Source of the DNA: an uncultured Clostridia bacterium
GTDB taxonomy: Bacteria; Bacillota; Clostridia; Christensenellales; Aristaeellaceae
DNA length: 7,638 bases
Reading direction: 5' to 3'
Assembly (NCBI GenBank): GCA_944363005.1
Contig: CALVTV010000216.1
Location: 1 to 7,638, forward strand
Shown here: piece after piece, positions 6,936 through 7,638 of the stretch
How positions within the stretch are numbered: position 1 is the first letter of the stretch
Layout of the letters: the number at the start of each line of letters is the position of its first letter
Notes under the pieces: model-generated
Told to the model about the DNA's origin: nothing
The model's input: only the letters and a program-made list of their open reading frames with translations
Databases searched by the model: none
Translations under genes and position numbers: made by a program

Positions 6936-7283
6936 GGGGGTGTACTGGTTTCGACGGGATTGTGGGCGGTCGGGTAAGCGAGCCGTGGCCCCGGGCCACG
7001 CTAAAACCGGGAAATTAAAAATCAACTGACAATAACGATTATTGCCTCGCGGCCTAATTAGGCTGCGCGTCGGCCCAGCGATCCCGCTGCGTTGGAATCC
7101 GGCGTCAATTAGCGGGCCATGACCATGCCTAAGCTTTGCCGCATGGCCACATGATGAAGCTACCAAGTCCTTGAGCCTGTCTGCGGGCGCCTGGATGCGG
7201 GAAATTGAAATCACAGACTGCGCTCGGAGAAAACCCGTCAGTCGCTTTTTCGGACAGGAGTTCGATTCTCCTCACCTCCACCA
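6936..7283 (+). ncRNA. ssrA: Transfer-messenger RNA (tmRNA)
   Basis: A one-piece tmRNA of about 348 bases that, with SmpB, rescues stalled ribosomes and adds a degradation tag. The 5' end GGGGGTG (6936-6942) pairs with CACCTCC (7273-7279) to form the acceptor stem. The third pair is G-T, matching the G3-U70 identity mark for alanine charging. It is followed by the family hallmark CTGGTTTCGACGGG (6945-6958). The 3' end carries a T-arm with AGGAG, loop TTCGATT and CTCCT, then the encoded discriminator A and CCA. The tag frame is at 7028-7057, and GC-rich pairing blocks between about 7060 and 7240 would form the pseudoknots. No permuted two-piece layout is seen. It has its own putative promoter and a strong terminator. 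Confidence 0.96.
7028..7057 (+). other. tmRNA tag-peptide reading frame
   Basis: This frame reads DNNDYCLAA followed by TAA, ending in the LAA recognised by ClpXP-type proteases. The resume codon is uncertain: it could be GAC at 7028 or ACT at 7025, which would add a Thr. An in-frame TAA three codons before GAC (7016-7018) limits the tag on that side. The stop lies in a small inverted repeat (CCTAATTAGG), as is usual for the tmRNA stop region. Confidence 0.8.
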
Positions 7284-7289
7284 CAATTT

Positions 7290-7320
7290 GTCTGAAAACT
7301 ACTGTTTTCAGACTTTTTTT
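7290..7320 (+). terminator. Intrinsic terminator of ssrA
   Basis: A perfect 10-bp stem (7290-7299 with 7304-7313) closes a TACT loop and is followed by seven T. It starts 7 bases after the encoded CCA end of tmRNA. Confidence 0.95.
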
Positions 7321-7356
7321 ATTGTCTATTTTCGACATAAAACCGTCTAAAAAGGT

Positions 7357-7387
7357 AAAAAACAGGGGTCTTTCAACCCCTGTTTTT
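7357..7387. terminator. Bidirectional terminator overlapping the transposase 3' end
   Basis: A 12-bp stem (7358-7369 with 7376-7387) closes a 6-base loop. It has five T on the plus strand and six T on the minus strand. The transposase stop codon (7373-7375 on the minus strand) lies in the loop, so the last codons are part of the stem. It would stop transcription both into and out of the insertion sequence. Confidence 0.85.
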
Positions 7388-7638
7388 CCGATTTCTTGCG
7401 TTAAAGTGCGCAACAAGAGCGCCTGCGCCCAACAGGTTGATGGCGCGGCGTAGATTGTAGGCGAGGAAGCTGAGGGCGATTTCGGCGCTCACCTTCTCCT
7501 TTCCCCGGCAAAGGAAATAGTGTGCGCCGTCATACCACTTTACCGTCCCGAAGGGATGCTCGGCAAGCTCCTTTCTCCGCTGCATGTCCTCCGGGTTGCG
7601 CCGGAGGGTGAGCTTTACGCGCGCTTCTTTTTGTTTTC
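7373..7638 (-). CDS. IS1182-like transposase, C-terminal part
   Basis: The frame is open to the right edge of the window, so the N-terminus is missing; about 87 residues are visible. The motif RRKELAEHPFGTVKWYDG followed by YFLCRGKEKVSAEIALSFLAYNLRRAINLLG is typical of the C-terminus of DDE transposases of the IS1182 family. Its EHPFGT segment contains the final acidic residue of the DDE site (Glu of AEHPFG). The ATG at 7585 is internal, because the family signature continues upstream of it through KLTLRRNPED. Whether the whole transposase is intact cannot be told from this window. It points towards ssrA and ends at the bidirectional terminator. The IS1182 assignment is from motif memory; another IS4/IS5-like group is less likely. 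Confidence 0.82.
   Translation of the reverse strand, partial: KQKEARVKLTLRRNPEDMQRRKELAEHPFGTVKWYDGAHYFLCRGKEKVSAEIALSFLAYNLRRAINLLGAGALVAHFNARNRKNRG
7373..7638 (-). mobile_element. Insertion sequence, one end only
   Basis: Only the transposase 3' part is in the window. The end of the element should fall between the ssrA terminator (7320) and the transposase stop (7373), or just inside either. I could not identify a terminal inverted repeat, because the other end is outside the window. Confidence 0.6.

Noticed and set aside
6850..7235. Several open frames crossing the smpB-ssrA region on both strands
   Set aside because: The region is explained by the tmRNA gene and its promoter; the frames have no ribosome binding sites and no family resemblance.

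Overview
The window looks like a stretch of chromosome from a GC-rich member of the Clostridia or a related Firmicutes lineage. This is inferred from strong GGAGG ribosome binding sites, a PgcA-type phosphohexomutase, a PepF-type oligoendopeptidase, a secreted peptidoglycan-binding protein with a Thr-Pro linker, and an smpB-ssrA pair. No marker in the window fixes the genus.

Layout. Bases 1-561 carry the 3' end of a plus-strand FAD-binding oxidoreductase, closed by a strong terminator at 598-631. It converges on three leftward genes. The first two, in coordinate order, are a secreted peptidoglycan-binding protein (876-1775) and a HAD phosphatase (1833-2477). These two probably form a two-gene unit, with a bidirectional terminator at 785-833 downstream. 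The third is a phosphoglucomutase/phosphomannomutase (2590-4314) with its own terminator at 2553-2578. A 203-bp divergent promoter region (4315-4517) separates the mutase from a rightward M3-family oligoendopeptidase F gene (4518-6269). Next come smpB (6373-6849) and the complete tmRNA gene ssrA (6936-7283), each with a recognisable promoter, and ssrA has a textbook terminator at 7290-7320. The right edge holds the 3' end of a leftward IS1182-like transposase (7373-7638, truncated by the window edge). Its stop codon lies in the loop of a bidirectional terminator hairpin.

How the genes fit together. SmpB and tmRNA are the two partners of trans-translation, which rescues stalled ribosomes and tags the unfinished peptides for proteolysis. 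PepF degrades small peptides in the cytoplasm, but nothing here shows a direct link to tagging. The mutase interconverts hexose 1- and 6-phosphates. The HAD protein resembles sugar-phosphate phosphatases of the YihX type, so a loose carbohydrate link with the mutase is possible but unproven. The long overlapping reading frames antisense to the mutase and to pepF look like by-products of high GC content.

I do not see a clearly new biological system. The points most worth a second look are the oxidoreductase lacking canonical fumarate-reductase residues in its C-terminus, the unassigned C-terminal domain of the peptidoglycan-binding protein, the cysteine-containing tmRNA tag, and the junction between ssrA and the insertion sequence.
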